Assembly: GCA_900543615.1 (NCBI GenBank) | Contig: UQSC01000001.1 | Coordinates: 1-64,000 of the forward strand | Reading direction: 5' to 3' | Source of the DNA: an uncultured Collinsella sp. | Lineage (GTDB): Bacteria; Actinomycetota; Coriobacteriia; Coriobacteriales; Coriobacteriaceae | DNA length: 64,000 nt | Shown here: piece by piece, positions 41,251-48,374 of the stretch | Layout of the letters: every line of letters starts with the position of its first letter | How positions within the stretch are numbered: position 1 is the first letter of the stretch | Program-made: the position numbers and the translations under genes | Notes under the pieces: model-generated | Seen by the model: the letters and a program-made list of their open reading frames with translations, nothing else | Database searches by the model: none | What the model was told of the DNA's origin: nothing

Positions 41251-41787
41251 TTAAGCGATGACAGCGACCTGGTTAAAGTCGAGCTCGACCGGCGTCTCGC
41301 GGCCAAAGATCATCAGCGTGACCTTGAGCTTGCCAGCCTCGGTGTTAACCTCGGAGACCTTGCCATCAAAGTCGGTAAGCGGGCCATCGGTGACGCGGAC
41401 GGACGTGCCGACCTGAATATCAACCGAGGTGCGCTTGGGCGAATCGCCCTTACCGGGACGACGAGTCATCTTATTGTACTCATCGCGGGAAAGCGGTGCG
41501 GGCTTACCGTTGCCGCCCAGGAAACCAGTGACGCCGGGCGTGTTGCGAACACACGTCCAAGCATCGTCATCCATCTCCATGCGGACCAGGACATAACCCG
41601 GGAAAATCTTGGAATCCTTGGTCTCGCGCTTGCCACCCTCTTTAATCTCGGTGACGCGCTCCATAGGAATCTCGATATCAAAGATACGGTCCTGCATGCC
41701 CATGGTCTCGATACGATGCTCGAGATCGGACTTAACGCGGTTCTCGTATCCAGAGTAAGTGTGAACGACGTACCAACGCTTAGACAT
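41251..41787 (-). CDS. nusG: Transcription termination/antitermination factor NusG
   Basis: A 178-residue NusG that binds RNA polymerase and couples it to Rho or the ribosome. NGN domain (WYVVHTYSGYENRVKSDLEHR ... FPGYVLVRMEM) and C-terminal KOW domain (GTSVRVTDGPLTDFDGKVSEVN). It lies 3 bases after secE in the universal secE-nusG order. Confidence 0.96.
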   Translation of the reverse strand: MSKRWYVVHTYSGYENRVKSDLEHRIETMGMQDRIFDIEIPMERVTEIKEGGKRETKDSKIFPGYVLVRMEMDDDAWTCVRNTPGVTGFLGGNGKPAPLSRDEYNKMTRRPGKGDSPKRTSVDIQVGTSVRVTDGPLTDFDGKVSEVNTEAGKLKVTLMIFGRETPVELDFNQVAVIA

Positions 41788-41790
41788 GGT

Positions 41791-42129
41791 TTAGCCCCTC
41801 AATCCAGAGAACAGAGCAAGAGCCTCGCCAAAGCCAGCATCGAGCAGAGCGATGACGACGCCGACGACGACCAGAGAAGCGCAGACGACGACCGAGTAGT
41901 TCACGAGCTCCTTCTTATCGGGCCACGTGACACGCTTCATCTCGGACTTGACCGAAGCGAAATACTTCTTGGTGCGGGCGAAGAAACCAGGCTTCTCGTT
42001 CTTCTTGGACTTCGCAGCCTTCTCGTTCTTCTTGGCAACGGCCTTCTTGGCCTCAACCTTGGAGTTGGCGGCAGCGCTGTTGGCAGGTGCCGGCTGCTGA
42101 GCCTTCTTCTTGTTCTTCTTGTTGGCCAT
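41791..42129 (-). CDS. secE: Preprotein translocase subunit SecE, long basic N-terminus
   Basis: SecE of the SecYEG translocon, 112 residues. The conserved amphipathic helix (RTKKYFASVKSEMKRVTWPDKKELV, ~52-76) is followed by one membrane segment (~78-100). The first ~48 residues are Lys/Ala-rich low-complexity sequence (NKKNKKKAQQPAPANSAAA), longer than in B. subtilis SecE (~60 residues). It lies between tRNA-Trp and nusG. Confidence 0.93.
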   Translation of the reverse strand: MANKKNKKKAQQPAPANSAAANSKVEAKKAVAKKNEKAAKSKKNEKPGFFARTKKYFASVKSEMKRVTWPDKKELVNYSVVVCASLVVVGVVIALLDAGFGEALALFSGLRG

Positions 42130-42205
42130 TTGGGTTACCTCCGCGCAATGCGCTTATACATGAGTAAACCGTAAGCCCCCAAGTGGGAGCTTACGGAATA
42201 ATGAC

Positions 42206-42281
42206 TGGCACGCCAGGAAGGACTCGAACCCTCAACACTCGGTTTTGGAGACCGATGCTCTACCAATTGAACTACTGGCGT
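42206..42281 (-). tRNA. tRNA-Trp (anticodon CCA)
   Basis: The acceptor ACGCCAG/CTGGCGT closes a full cloverleaf with anticodon loop CTCCAAA and T-loop GGTTCGAGTCC; the 3' CCA is encoded. It lies between rpmG and secE, a placement seen in many bacteria. Confidence 0.95.
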
Positions 42282-42294
42282 ATGTGACTAGAGA

Positions 42295-42444
42295 CTAGCG
42301 AGTCTCTTTGTGCAGCGTGTGGTGACGGCACCAGGGGCAATACTTCTTGATCTCCATACGATCAGGCATGGTCGACTTGTTCTTGGTGGTCGTATAGTTG
42401 CGGCGCTTGCACTCAGTGCACGCAAGAGTAACTAGAGTACGCAT
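42295..42444 (-). CDS. rpmG: 50S ribosomal protein L33, zinc-ribbon type
   Basis: A 49-residue L33 reading [20 protein letters not shown] ... [17 protein letters not shown]. The two CxxC pairs (C9/C12 and C36/C39) make it the zinc-binding (C+) form. ATG 42442-42444; the stop is at 42295. It is 13 bases before tRNA-Trp in the rpmG-secE-nusG order found in Gram-positive bacteria. The 42445-42723 spacer before it holds only the tuf terminator. Confidence 0.95.
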   Translation of the reverse strand: MRTLVTLACTECKRRNYTTTKNKSTMPDRMEIKKYCPWCRHHTLHKETR

Positions 42445-42659
42445 GTATCCTGAACCTTTCATTTCCGCCCCGTACGGGCACGAGTTGTTACTTTATCAGC
42501 TCCACATAAGTGCTGTCAATGAAAACCTCGAGTCAATTGGTTCTCGGTGGATCCATTCATATTTGGAACACATCAATGAAGCCATCGAGAGCTAATCGAC
42601 GGTGCATCCAGGACCATTATCGATCCTCTCGACACCAGCAACGGCTCAATATCCATTGT

Positions 42660-42696
42660 AGAAAAGAACCCGGCACCCATATAAGTGCCGGGTTCT
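42660..42696 (-). terminator. Terminator of tuf
   Basis: The stem AGAACCCGGCAC/GTGCCGGGTTCT (42665-42676, 42685-42696) is followed on the minus strand by TTTTCTAC. It is 27 bases past the tuf stop. Confidence 0.88.
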
Positions 42697-42723
42697 CTAA
42701 GTCAGCTATATCAAAGAGCTAAT

Positions 42724-43914
42724 TTACTCAATGATCGTGGAGACGATGCCCGAACCGACGGTGTGGCCACCCTCGCGGATTGCGAAGCGCAGGCCCTCCT
42801 CCATGGCGATCGGGTGGATGAGGTCGCCCTCGATGGTGATGTGGTCACCAGGCATAGCCATCTCGGTGCCCTCGGGGAGCTTGACCGTACCGGTAACGTC
42901 GGTGGTACGGAAGTAGAACTGAGGACGATAACCATCGAAGAACGGGGTGTGACGACCGCCCTCCTCCTTGGTCAGAACGTAGATCTCGCCGGTGAACTTG
43001 GTGTGCGGGGTAACCGAACCGGGCTTGCAGAGAACCTGGCCGCGCTCGATGTCCTCACGCTTGATGCCGCGGAGCAGCAGACCGACGTTGTCGCCAGCCT
43101 CGCAGAAGTCCATGGACTTACGGAACATCTCGATACCGGTAACGACGGTGTTCTGGGTATCCTTGATGCCGACGATCTCGACGGGCTCGTTGAGCTTGAG
43201 CTCACCGCGCTCGACACGGCCGGTAGCAACGGTACCACGGCCGGAGATGGTCATAACGTCCTCAACGGCCATCAGGAACGGGAGGTCGTTGTTACGAGCA
43301 GGCGTCGGGATGTACTCGTCGACGGCCTTCATGAGCTCGCGAATTGCGTCCATCCACTTGGCGTCGCCCTCGAGAGCGCCCAGAGCGGAGCCACGGATGA
43401 CGGGGATGTCGTCGCCGGGGAAATCGTACTCGGAGAGAAGCTCACGGGTCTCCATCTCGACGAGGTCGATGAGCTCGTCATCGTCGACCATGTCGCACTT
43501 GTTCAGGAAGACGACGATGTAGGGAACGCCGACCTGACGGGCGAGCAGGATGTGCTCGCGGGTCTGAGCCATGGGGCCGTCGGTAGCGGCGATGACCAGG
43601 ATAGCGCCGTCCATCTGAGCAGCACCGGAGATCATGTTCTTGACGTAGTCAGCGTGGCCCGGGCAGTCAACGTGAGCGTAGTGACGGGCAGCAGTCTCGT
43701 ACTCGACGTGGGAGACGGAGATCGTAATGCCGCGCTCGCGCTCCTCGGGAGCCTTGTCGATGTTCTCGAACGCAGTGAAGTCAGCCTTGCAGCCCTCGGT
43801 CTCGGAGAGAACCTTGGTGATGGCAGCGGTCAGCGTGGTCTTGCCGTGGTCGACGTGACCAATGGTGCCGATGTTAACATGCGGCTTAGTGCGCTCAAAC
43901 TTCTCTTTGGCCAT
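42724..43914 (-). CDS. tuf: Translation elongation factor Tu
   Basis: EF-Tu, 396 residues, brings aminoacyl-tRNA to the ribosome. The G motifs are [23 protein letters not shown] and NKCD; the C-terminal domains carry [10 protein letters not shown] and [14 protein letters not shown]. The start is ATG 43912-43914 after GAGGAGGGCTTT; the longer open frame is not supported. It lies downstream of a tRNA cluster, as tufB does in E. coli, and apart from fusA. Confidence 0.97.
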   Translation of the reverse strand: MAKEKFERTKPHVNIGTIGHVDHGKTTLTAAITKVLSETEGCKADFTAFENIDKAPEERERGITISVSHVEYETAARHYAHVDCPGHADYVKNMISGAAQMDGAILVIAATDGPMAQTREHILLARQVGVPYIVVFLNKCDMVDDDELIDLVEMETRELLSEYDFPGDDIPVIRGSALGALEGDAKWMDAIRELMKAVDEYIPTPARNNDLPFLMAVEDVMTISGRGTVATGRVERGELKLNEPVEIVGIKDTQNTVVTGIEMFRKSMDFCEAGDNVGLLLRGIKREDIERGQVLCKPGSVTPHTKFTGEIYVLTKEEGGRHTPFFDGYRPQFYFRTTDVTGTVKLPEGTEMAMPGDHITIEGDLIHPIAMEEGLRFAIREGGHTVGSGIVSTIIE

Positions 43915-43968
43915 AAAGCCCTCCTCTAAACAGGTCGTCCCCGGACGGGACTTTGCCTTTATACCATA

Positions 43969-43999
43969 GTGGCCTCTCAACATACTATTGAGAAGCCAC
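43969..43999 (-). promoter_or_regulatory. Processing hairpin between tRNA-Met and tuf
   Basis: GTGGCTTCTCAA and TTGAGAGGCCAC form a 12-bp stem with one mismatch around a 7-base loop, with no T-run after it. It probably marks RNase III or RNase Y cleavage between tRNA and tuf mRNA, or a weak terminator. Confidence 0.45.
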
Positions 44000-44010
44000 C
44001 GTGTTACCTA

Positions 44011-44087
44011 TGGTAGCGGTGACTGGATTCGAACCAGTGACGCCACGGGTATGAACCGTGTGCTCTAACCAACTGAGCTACACCGCC
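44011..44087 (-). tRNA. tRNA-Met (anticodon CAT)
   Basis: 77 bases starting GGCGGTGTAGCTCAG, anticodon loop TTCATAC, encoded 3' CCA. Position 1-72 is G-T, not the C-A mismatch of initiator tRNA, so an elongator (or an Ile tRNA with modified CAT) is likelier. Confidence 0.9.
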
Positions 44088-44090
44088 GGA

Positions 44091-44166
44091 TGGAGCCTGC
44101 AACCAGACTTGAACTGGTGACCTCTTCGTTACCAACGAAGTGCTCTACCGACTGAGCTATACAGGC
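44091..44166 (-). tRNA. tRNA-Thr (anticodon GGT)
   Basis: 76 bases starting GCCTGTATAGCTCAG, anticodon loop TTGGTAA, encoded 3' CCA. Three bases separate it from tRNA-Met. Confidence 0.94.
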
Positions 44167-44176
44167 ACTTGACGGG

Positions 44177-44258
44177 TGGGAGCTATAGGATTCGAACCTA
44201 TGTAGGCAGAGCCAACGGGTTTACAGCCCGTCCCCATTAACCACTCGGGCAAACTCCC
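44177..44258 (-). tRNA. tRNA-Tyr (anticodon GTA), CCA not encoded
   Basis: A long-variable-arm tRNA starting GGGAGTTTGCCCGAG, anticodon loop CTGTAAA, ending AGCTCCC-A. The bases after the discriminator are CCC, so CCA must be added after transcription, unlike its neighbours. Confidence 0.94.
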
Positions 44259-44564
44259 AATCGTTCAAGTATCCGCAGGTCCTTTGGTCTTTTGGACCGC
44301 CGCCCCCGCGAACGAAAAAGATAATACGATGCAACCTTGGGGGCTGTCAACGAAAACCTCTAGATACACGGTGCCGGGCGTATCTATATAGCTGTGACCT
44401 GTGGTTTTGTTGAGTTTGGATATGAAGGACGGTGGTTTTGGATACTGAGGTGACGTTTCCCGAGGTAACACTTTGGTGTAGTGGAGTACACCTTCAGTAT
44501 CGAACTTCGATACCGGCTTATTTGCACCTATATATAGGTCGAGATCGGGCTTCCACGCCACGAT

Positions 44565-44709
44565 CGAGCGTGGATATTCTTCCGTTTGAAATCGAGCGTG
44601 GATATTCTCTCACTTTGCCGTGCCATCAAGTCCAAAGTGGCAGATTATCCACGCTCATTCACTAAGCGGGAGATTTTCCACGCTCGTATGTCCGGAAATC
44701 CACACTCGG
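44565..44709. repeat. Cluster of five CCACGCTC-type motifs
   Basis: CGAGCGTGGATATTCT occurs twice (44565-44580, 44593-44608). Its reverse form occurs three times: TTATCCACGCTCA (44645-44657), TTTTCCACGCTCG (44674-44686) and AAATCCACACTCG (44696-44708). Two forms differ from a DnaA box only at the last base. The 44259-44968 spacer contains no gene; this cluster and the hairpins at 44740-44874 are its content. Confidence 0.65.
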
Positions 44710-44739
44710 TCACGACAGTTAAACCCGGTCCGGCCTTTG

Positions 44740-44874
44740 TCTCGATCTGTAACATTTAGAGAACATTTTTCCCCTATCTGTTACAGATCGAGATGTTTCG
44801 CAGAGACCTCAGCTTACGTCTCATTCTGTAACAGCTAGAACGGTTTCCAGCCTCTTCGTGTTACAGATTGAGAC
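44740..44874. repeat. Two tandem GTAACA hairpins
   Basis: The first is a perfect 15-bp inverted repeat TCTCGATCTGTAACA / TGTTACAGATCGAGA (44740-44754, 44779-44793). The second is GTCTCATTCTGTAACA / TGTTACAGATTGAGAC (44818-44833, 44859-44874) with one mismatch. Loops are ~25 bases and differ. Spacing between hairpins is 24 bases. No coding frame runs through them. Confidence 0.65.
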
Positions 44875-44919
44875 AAACCTGAAGCTTGGTTGGCACCACA
44901 CCCGCTGACTTATAGACAT

Positions 44920-44959
44920 AAATAGAAACGGGCCCTGTCCCACAAGGGAACAGAGCCCG
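44920..44959 (-). terminator. Terminator of tRNA-Thr(TGT)
   Basis: CGGGCTCTGTTCCC and GGGACAGGGCCCG on the minus strand (44929-44959) form an imperfect stem followed by TTTCTATTTA. It starts 10 bases after the tRNA 3' end. Confidence 0.75.
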
Positions 44960-44968
44960 AAACTCTCA

Positions 44969-45043
44969 TGGAGCCAGTGACAGGAATCGAACCTGCAACC
45001 CACTGATTACAAATCAGTTGCGCTACCGTTGCGCCACACTGGC
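44969..45043 (-). tRNA. tRNA-Thr (anticodon TGT)
   Basis: 75 bases starting GCCAGTGTGGCGCAACGG, anticodon loop TTTGTAA, encoded 3' CCA. It has its own promoter and terminator, so it is transcribed apart from the Tyr-Thr-Met cluster. Confidence 0.94.
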
Positions 45044-45116
45044 ACACTTGGCGCTTTCGCGCGAAGCCTGTTAAGAATAAAGGAATTACGGACGGGGCGC
45101 AACAGGCCACACGGCG

Positions 45117-45145
45117 TTATACAAATATGCAAAATCCAGCAACAA
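45117..45145 (-). promoter_or_regulatory. Promoter of tRNA-Thr(TGT)
   Basis: On the minus strand TTGTTG (45140-45145) and GTATAA (45117-45122) are 17 bases apart, ~70 bases before the tRNA. Confidence 0.55.
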
Positions 45146-45190
45146 CAGGTACCAGGCCCGTTCATTTCTGTCGGTTCGCCCTCAATCTCA

Positions 45191-45263
45191 AAACCATTCG
45201 TCAGAACGAATAGTTTTAATTACAATTGCTATATATAAAACTATTCGTTTTGACGAAGGGTTT
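45191..45263 (+). promoter_or_regulatory. Two mirrored operator dyads around the HipA-like gene promoter
   Basis: A 27-bp inverted repeat with two mismatches (45191-45217 and 45237-45263) encloses a very AT-rich core with TATATATAAAA. Each arm is itself a dyad: ATTCGT-CAGA-ACGAAT (45196-45211) and ATTCGT-TTTG-ACGAA (45243-45257). Placed right before the gene, they look like paired sites for an autorepressor that could bridge across the promoter. Confidence 0.65.
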
Positions 45264-45267
45264 CGTG

Positions 45268-46608
45268 ATGCTTACTACCAAGGAAGCCGCCGAGCTGCTC
45301 GGCATCACTCCGCGCAGGGTGCAGGAGCTCATAAAAAACGGAGCACTTGAGGCCCGCAAGGCTTCTGGTGTATGGCTCATCGACAAAGACAGCGTCGACA
45401 CGCGACTCCGCTCCGTGACCAAAACGGGGGGACGTCCCCGCCGCGGCCACGGTAAGAGCGAGATCGCGTTCACCCTCATGAATCGCACGCACGAGGTCGC
45501 TCAGCTGGTCTACAGCACATCGCGAAAAGACTTTACCCACATCGGTGCCGACATCGATTACGCCCACGCCCCTATTGGAGTATTTGGCCCTAATAGCCCC
45601 ATATCGCTCGACTCCTTCCGCATCTGGTGGCGCAGCCGCGGTATCCCGCTCGCACGCATTGGGCTTGCCTCCCTGCTTGCAGAAGCCGCAGTCGATGTTC
45701 CCGATGAACTCGTACAGCGAAATCTTGGCCTCTCCTTATCCGACCAGTATTGGATTAGGCCCCAAGACTCCGGCCTCGCGTGGGAAGATATCAATTTCTT
45801 CAATAATGCCTTTGATGACGTCTCGCTAACCATTGCACCCTTCGCCCCAGAGGGTAAAGCAGCCGCCGCAAAACCCGATAACACCTCGGACGGCAATCTT
45901 CAAAAGTACTGGACGTGCGAGGGCGAACGTCGAATTCTGCATAAGGCAGGAGCGCACCTGAACCAGGAACCTTATAACGAGCTGGTGGCGACCACGCTCC
46001 ACCGTCGCATCCTAAACGCCTGCGATTATGTACCTTACTCGCTCGAAGGCACGGGCACTTCCGCCCTGAGCATATGCGATGTCTTCTTAACTGATGAAGA
46101 AGAGTATGTCCCTGCGTTCTATGTAAACCAGCACGCAAACGCAGACGAACGGCTAACCGACTACGAGCGATATGTAGCAAACTGCGAGGAGCTCGGGGCG
46201 ACAGGCGTCAAGGATGCCCTTGACCGTATGATCGTATGTGACGACATCATCGCCAACTATGACCGCCATTGGCGTAACTTTGGCCTTGTGCGAAACGTAA
46301 ACACGCAAGCCTGCAGACCTGCCCCCATCTTCGATTCGGGCTCATCGCTCTGGTGCAACATATCACTAGAGGAGCTTAGGGCGGGAGAGCACAGTTTTTC
46401 CAGCGCACAATTTCATTCAAGCCCCGCCAAACAAATGTTGCTCGTCGAGGACATGGGCTGGTTTGACGGCGACAAACTCGAAGGCTTCGTTGACGAGGCA
46501 ATCGAGATTCTGTCTAAAAACGATGCTCTAACAGCGAGACTGCCTTATCTAAAAGAGGCGCTAACGTGGCGCCTCAAAAGAATGATCAACATCGCTGAAT
46601 GGAGTTAG
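45268..46608 (+). CDS. HipA-like kinase fused to excisionase-type DNA-binding domain
   Basis: A 446-residue protein. Residues 1-50 are a MerR/excisionase-type helix-turn-helix (MLTTKEAAELLGITPRRVQELIKNGALEARKA). The C-terminal half has the HipA-family kinase catalytic loop DRHWRNFG (D332, N337) and a metal-binding Asp in IFDSGSSL (D356). HipA-type toxins phosphorylate tRNA synthetases or other targets, and their DNA-binding antitoxin is normally a separate protein; none is encoded next to this gene. ATG 45268 lies just after the paired operators. The gene is on the plus strand, beside tRNA-Thr, and breaks the minus-strand housekeeping run. Confidence 0.75.
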   Translation: MLTTKEAAELLGITPRRVQELIKNGALEARKASGVWLIDKDSVDTRLRSVTKTGGRPRRGHGKSEIAFTLMNRTHEVAQLVYSTSRKDFTHIGADIDYAHAPIGVFGPNSPISLDSFRIWWRSRGIPLARIGLASLLAEAAVDVPDELVQRNLGLSLSDQYWIRPQDSGLAWEDINFFNNAFDDVSLTIAPFAPEGKAAAAKPDNTSDGNLQKYWTCEGERRILHKAGAHLNQEPYNELVATTLHRRILNACDYVPYSLEGTGTSALSICDVFLTDEEEYVPAFYVNQHANADERLTDYERYVANCEELGATGVKDALDRMIVCDDIIANYDRHWRNFGLVRNVNTQACRPAPIFDSGSSLWCNISLEELRAGEHSFSSAQFHSSPAKQMLLVEDMGWFDGDKLEGFVDEAIEILSKNDALTARLPYLKEALTWRLKRMINIAEWS

Positions 46609-46635
46609 CAAGGCAGCATTGCCCCGCCAACTCCC

Positions 46636-47313
46636 CTACCGTCCGCGCAACGCCTTGAGCTTGGCCAGGGTATCGGGGCTCAGGCGGCTGCCCAGAGTCA
46701 TCTTGATCTGCGGAGCTTCCTCTGCCTCGTGAACGTCGTTATCGATCTGTTTGATCTCGTCCACCAGCATACGGCTCGAGATGCGCGTGACGCCCTTGCC
46801 CATGACGACGGCCTGTATTGTGCCGTCACTCGATACCACGGAGCACGCGCGGCCTTCCTCGCGCGCCTCGATGCAGAGCTTCTGCACCACGGTATCGGCA
46901 GAGACGCCCGTCGGCGAAAACTCGATGCGCACGCCGCGGGCCGGCAGGTTGGGGCGCTCGTTGGAGATATTGCCCGCGCCGTCGAACACGATCACGGCCT
47001 CGTAGCGGCCCTGGGCAAACGCGGCAACGTCGTTGATGAGAGCGGTGCGCGCCATATCGTGAACGTCGCTGGAATACGGATCGTCGGAATGGTCGTAGAC
47101 GAGCTTTTCGTAGCGCGGCGTGCAGTGAATCACGTTGTAACCGTCGACCACCAGCAGCTCGGGCTTGTTGGAGTGCACCGTCGAGACTGGGTCGGCGATA
47201 GCCTGCGCAAACGCATTGCCGCCCACGCCGTAGGTCGCGGCCGAAACAATCGGCTTGGCCGAGCCCTCGCCAAAGCGCTTGGCCTTGGACTTGGCGCGGT
47301 TCTTCTTGGACAT
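46636..47313 (-). CDS. NYN-domain ribonuclease (YacP/Rae1-like)
   Basis: A 225-residue protein with a PIN-like NYN nuclease domain: LLVVDGYNVIH (first acidic site), VIVFDGAGN and SSDGTIQAVVMGKG. The N-terminus is basic (SKKNRAKSKAKRFG). YacP (Rae1) of B. subtilis is a ribosome-associated mRNA endonuclease, and its gene follows the rlmB homologue there too. It starts 3 bases after the rlmB stop in the cysS-rlmB-yacP order. Confidence 0.85.
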   Translation of the reverse strand: MSKKNRAKSKAKRFGEGSAKPIVSAATYGVGGNAFAQAIADPVSTVHSNKPELLVVDGYNVIHCTPRYEKLVYDHSDDPYSSDVHDMARTALINDVAAFAQGRYEAVIVFDGAGNISNERPNLPARGVRIEFSPTGVSADTVVQKLCIEAREEGRACSVVSSDGTIQAVVMGKGVTRISSRMLVDEIKQIDNDVHEAEEAPQIKMTLGSRLSPDTLAKLKALRGR

Positions 47314-47316
47314 GCG

Positions 47317-48231
47317 TTACTCCTCCCCCATGAGCTCGCCGGCGTTGCGGCGTAGCCACTCAAAGCACAGCGCCGTGGTCGCCTGAGCAACATTGAGGCT
47401 CTCGGTCATGCCGCGCTGGGGAAGCTTGGTCAAAAAGTCGCATTTCTCGAGCACCAGGCGCGAGATGCCGTCGCCCTCGGAGCCCATGACGAGCGCCACG
47501 CGGCCCTCGAAGGGAGCATCCCAGCAACTACCTTCGGCGTGCTCGGAGGCACCGCCCACCCAAAAGCCAGCGGCCTTAAGACCATCGAGCGCACGGGCGA
47601 TGTTGGGCACCTGTGCGATAGGCAGATGCATGACGGCGCCGGCTGAAGTCTTGTAGCTGCCCACGGTCACGCCGGCGGCACGCTTGTTGGCGATGATGAC
47701 GCCGGCCGCGCCCACAACCTCGGCGGAGCGCACGATGGCGCCAAAGTTGCCGTCGTCAGTCACATGGTCGAGCACGACGACGAGCGCCGGTCCGTCACCC
47801 GCGCGGTCGAGAATGTCGGCGACATCGGCGTAAGGGAAGTTGCCAACCTCGAGCGCAACGCCCTGGTGAGCGCCGTGGCTCGATAGCGCATCGAGCCGTG
47901 CGCGTAGCACGTACTTAATGCGGACACCCGCGGCGTTGAGATCGTTGACCAGGCGCGACAAGGCGGCATCGCGCTCCCCGCCCTCGGCAATGAGCGCGCA
48001 CTTGATGGGAAAACCAGTGCGTAGCGCCTCGGCGGCGGCACGACGACCTTCGATAAACTCGCCCTTGGGAGCCTGGACAGCGTCGCGGTTGCGATCGCGC
48101 TGCGGACGTGCGGCCTGGGTGCGATCGCGCTGGCCCTTGGGAGCGGCAGCGCGGTCATTGCGGCGAATCGGACGCGAGCCAGAAGCAGCCTGCTTGCCGC
48201 CACGAGGCGCACGCTTGCGATTGTCGGCCAT
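47317..48231 (-). CDS. rlmB: 23S rRNA 2'-O-ribose methyltransferase, TrmH/RlmB family
   Basis: A 304-residue SPOUT methyltransferase acting on rRNA (G2251-type site) with S-adenosylmethionine. A basic, disordered first ~60 residues (Arg/Gln/Pro-rich) precede the L30e-like substrate-binding part and the knotted catalytic domain: DHVTDDGNFGAIVRSAE, ALVMGSEGDGISR and LPQRGMTESLNVAQATT. The start follows AAGGAGGCCGTTTT. It is between cysS and the yacP-like gene. Confidence 0.88.
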   Translation of the reverse strand: MADNRKRAPRGGKQAASGSRPIRRNDRAAAPKGQRDRTQAARPQRDRNRDAVQAPKGEFIEGRRAAAEALRTGFPIKCALIAEGGERDAALSRLVNDLNAAGVRIKYVLRARLDALSSHGAHQGVALEVGNFPYADVADILDRAGDGPALVVVLDHVTDDGNFGAIVRSAEVVGAAGVIIANKRAAGVTVGSYKTSAGAVMHLPIAQVPNIARALDGLKAAGFWVGGASEHAEGSCWDAPFEGRVALVMGSEGDGISRLVLEKCDFLTKLPQRGMTESLNVAQATTALCFEWLRRNAGELMGEE

Positions 48232-48374
48232 AAAACGGCCTCCTTAAATAGATAACGAACAAGAATCGACCGTCCGAGCCACGGCACCTTGCCTTTCAAT
48301 CGTCGGGCATGACCACCAGGTCTATGCCCTCCTCTTTCAAGGCAATCTGCCGCACCTCGAACGGTCGACAAATA

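Noticed and set aside
44565..44709. Chromosomal replication origin with DnaA boxes
   Set aside because: No dnaA, dnaN or gyrB nearby, the motifs miss the last base of the DnaA box, and no AT-rich unwinding stretch is next to them. Kept only as an unexplained motif cluster.
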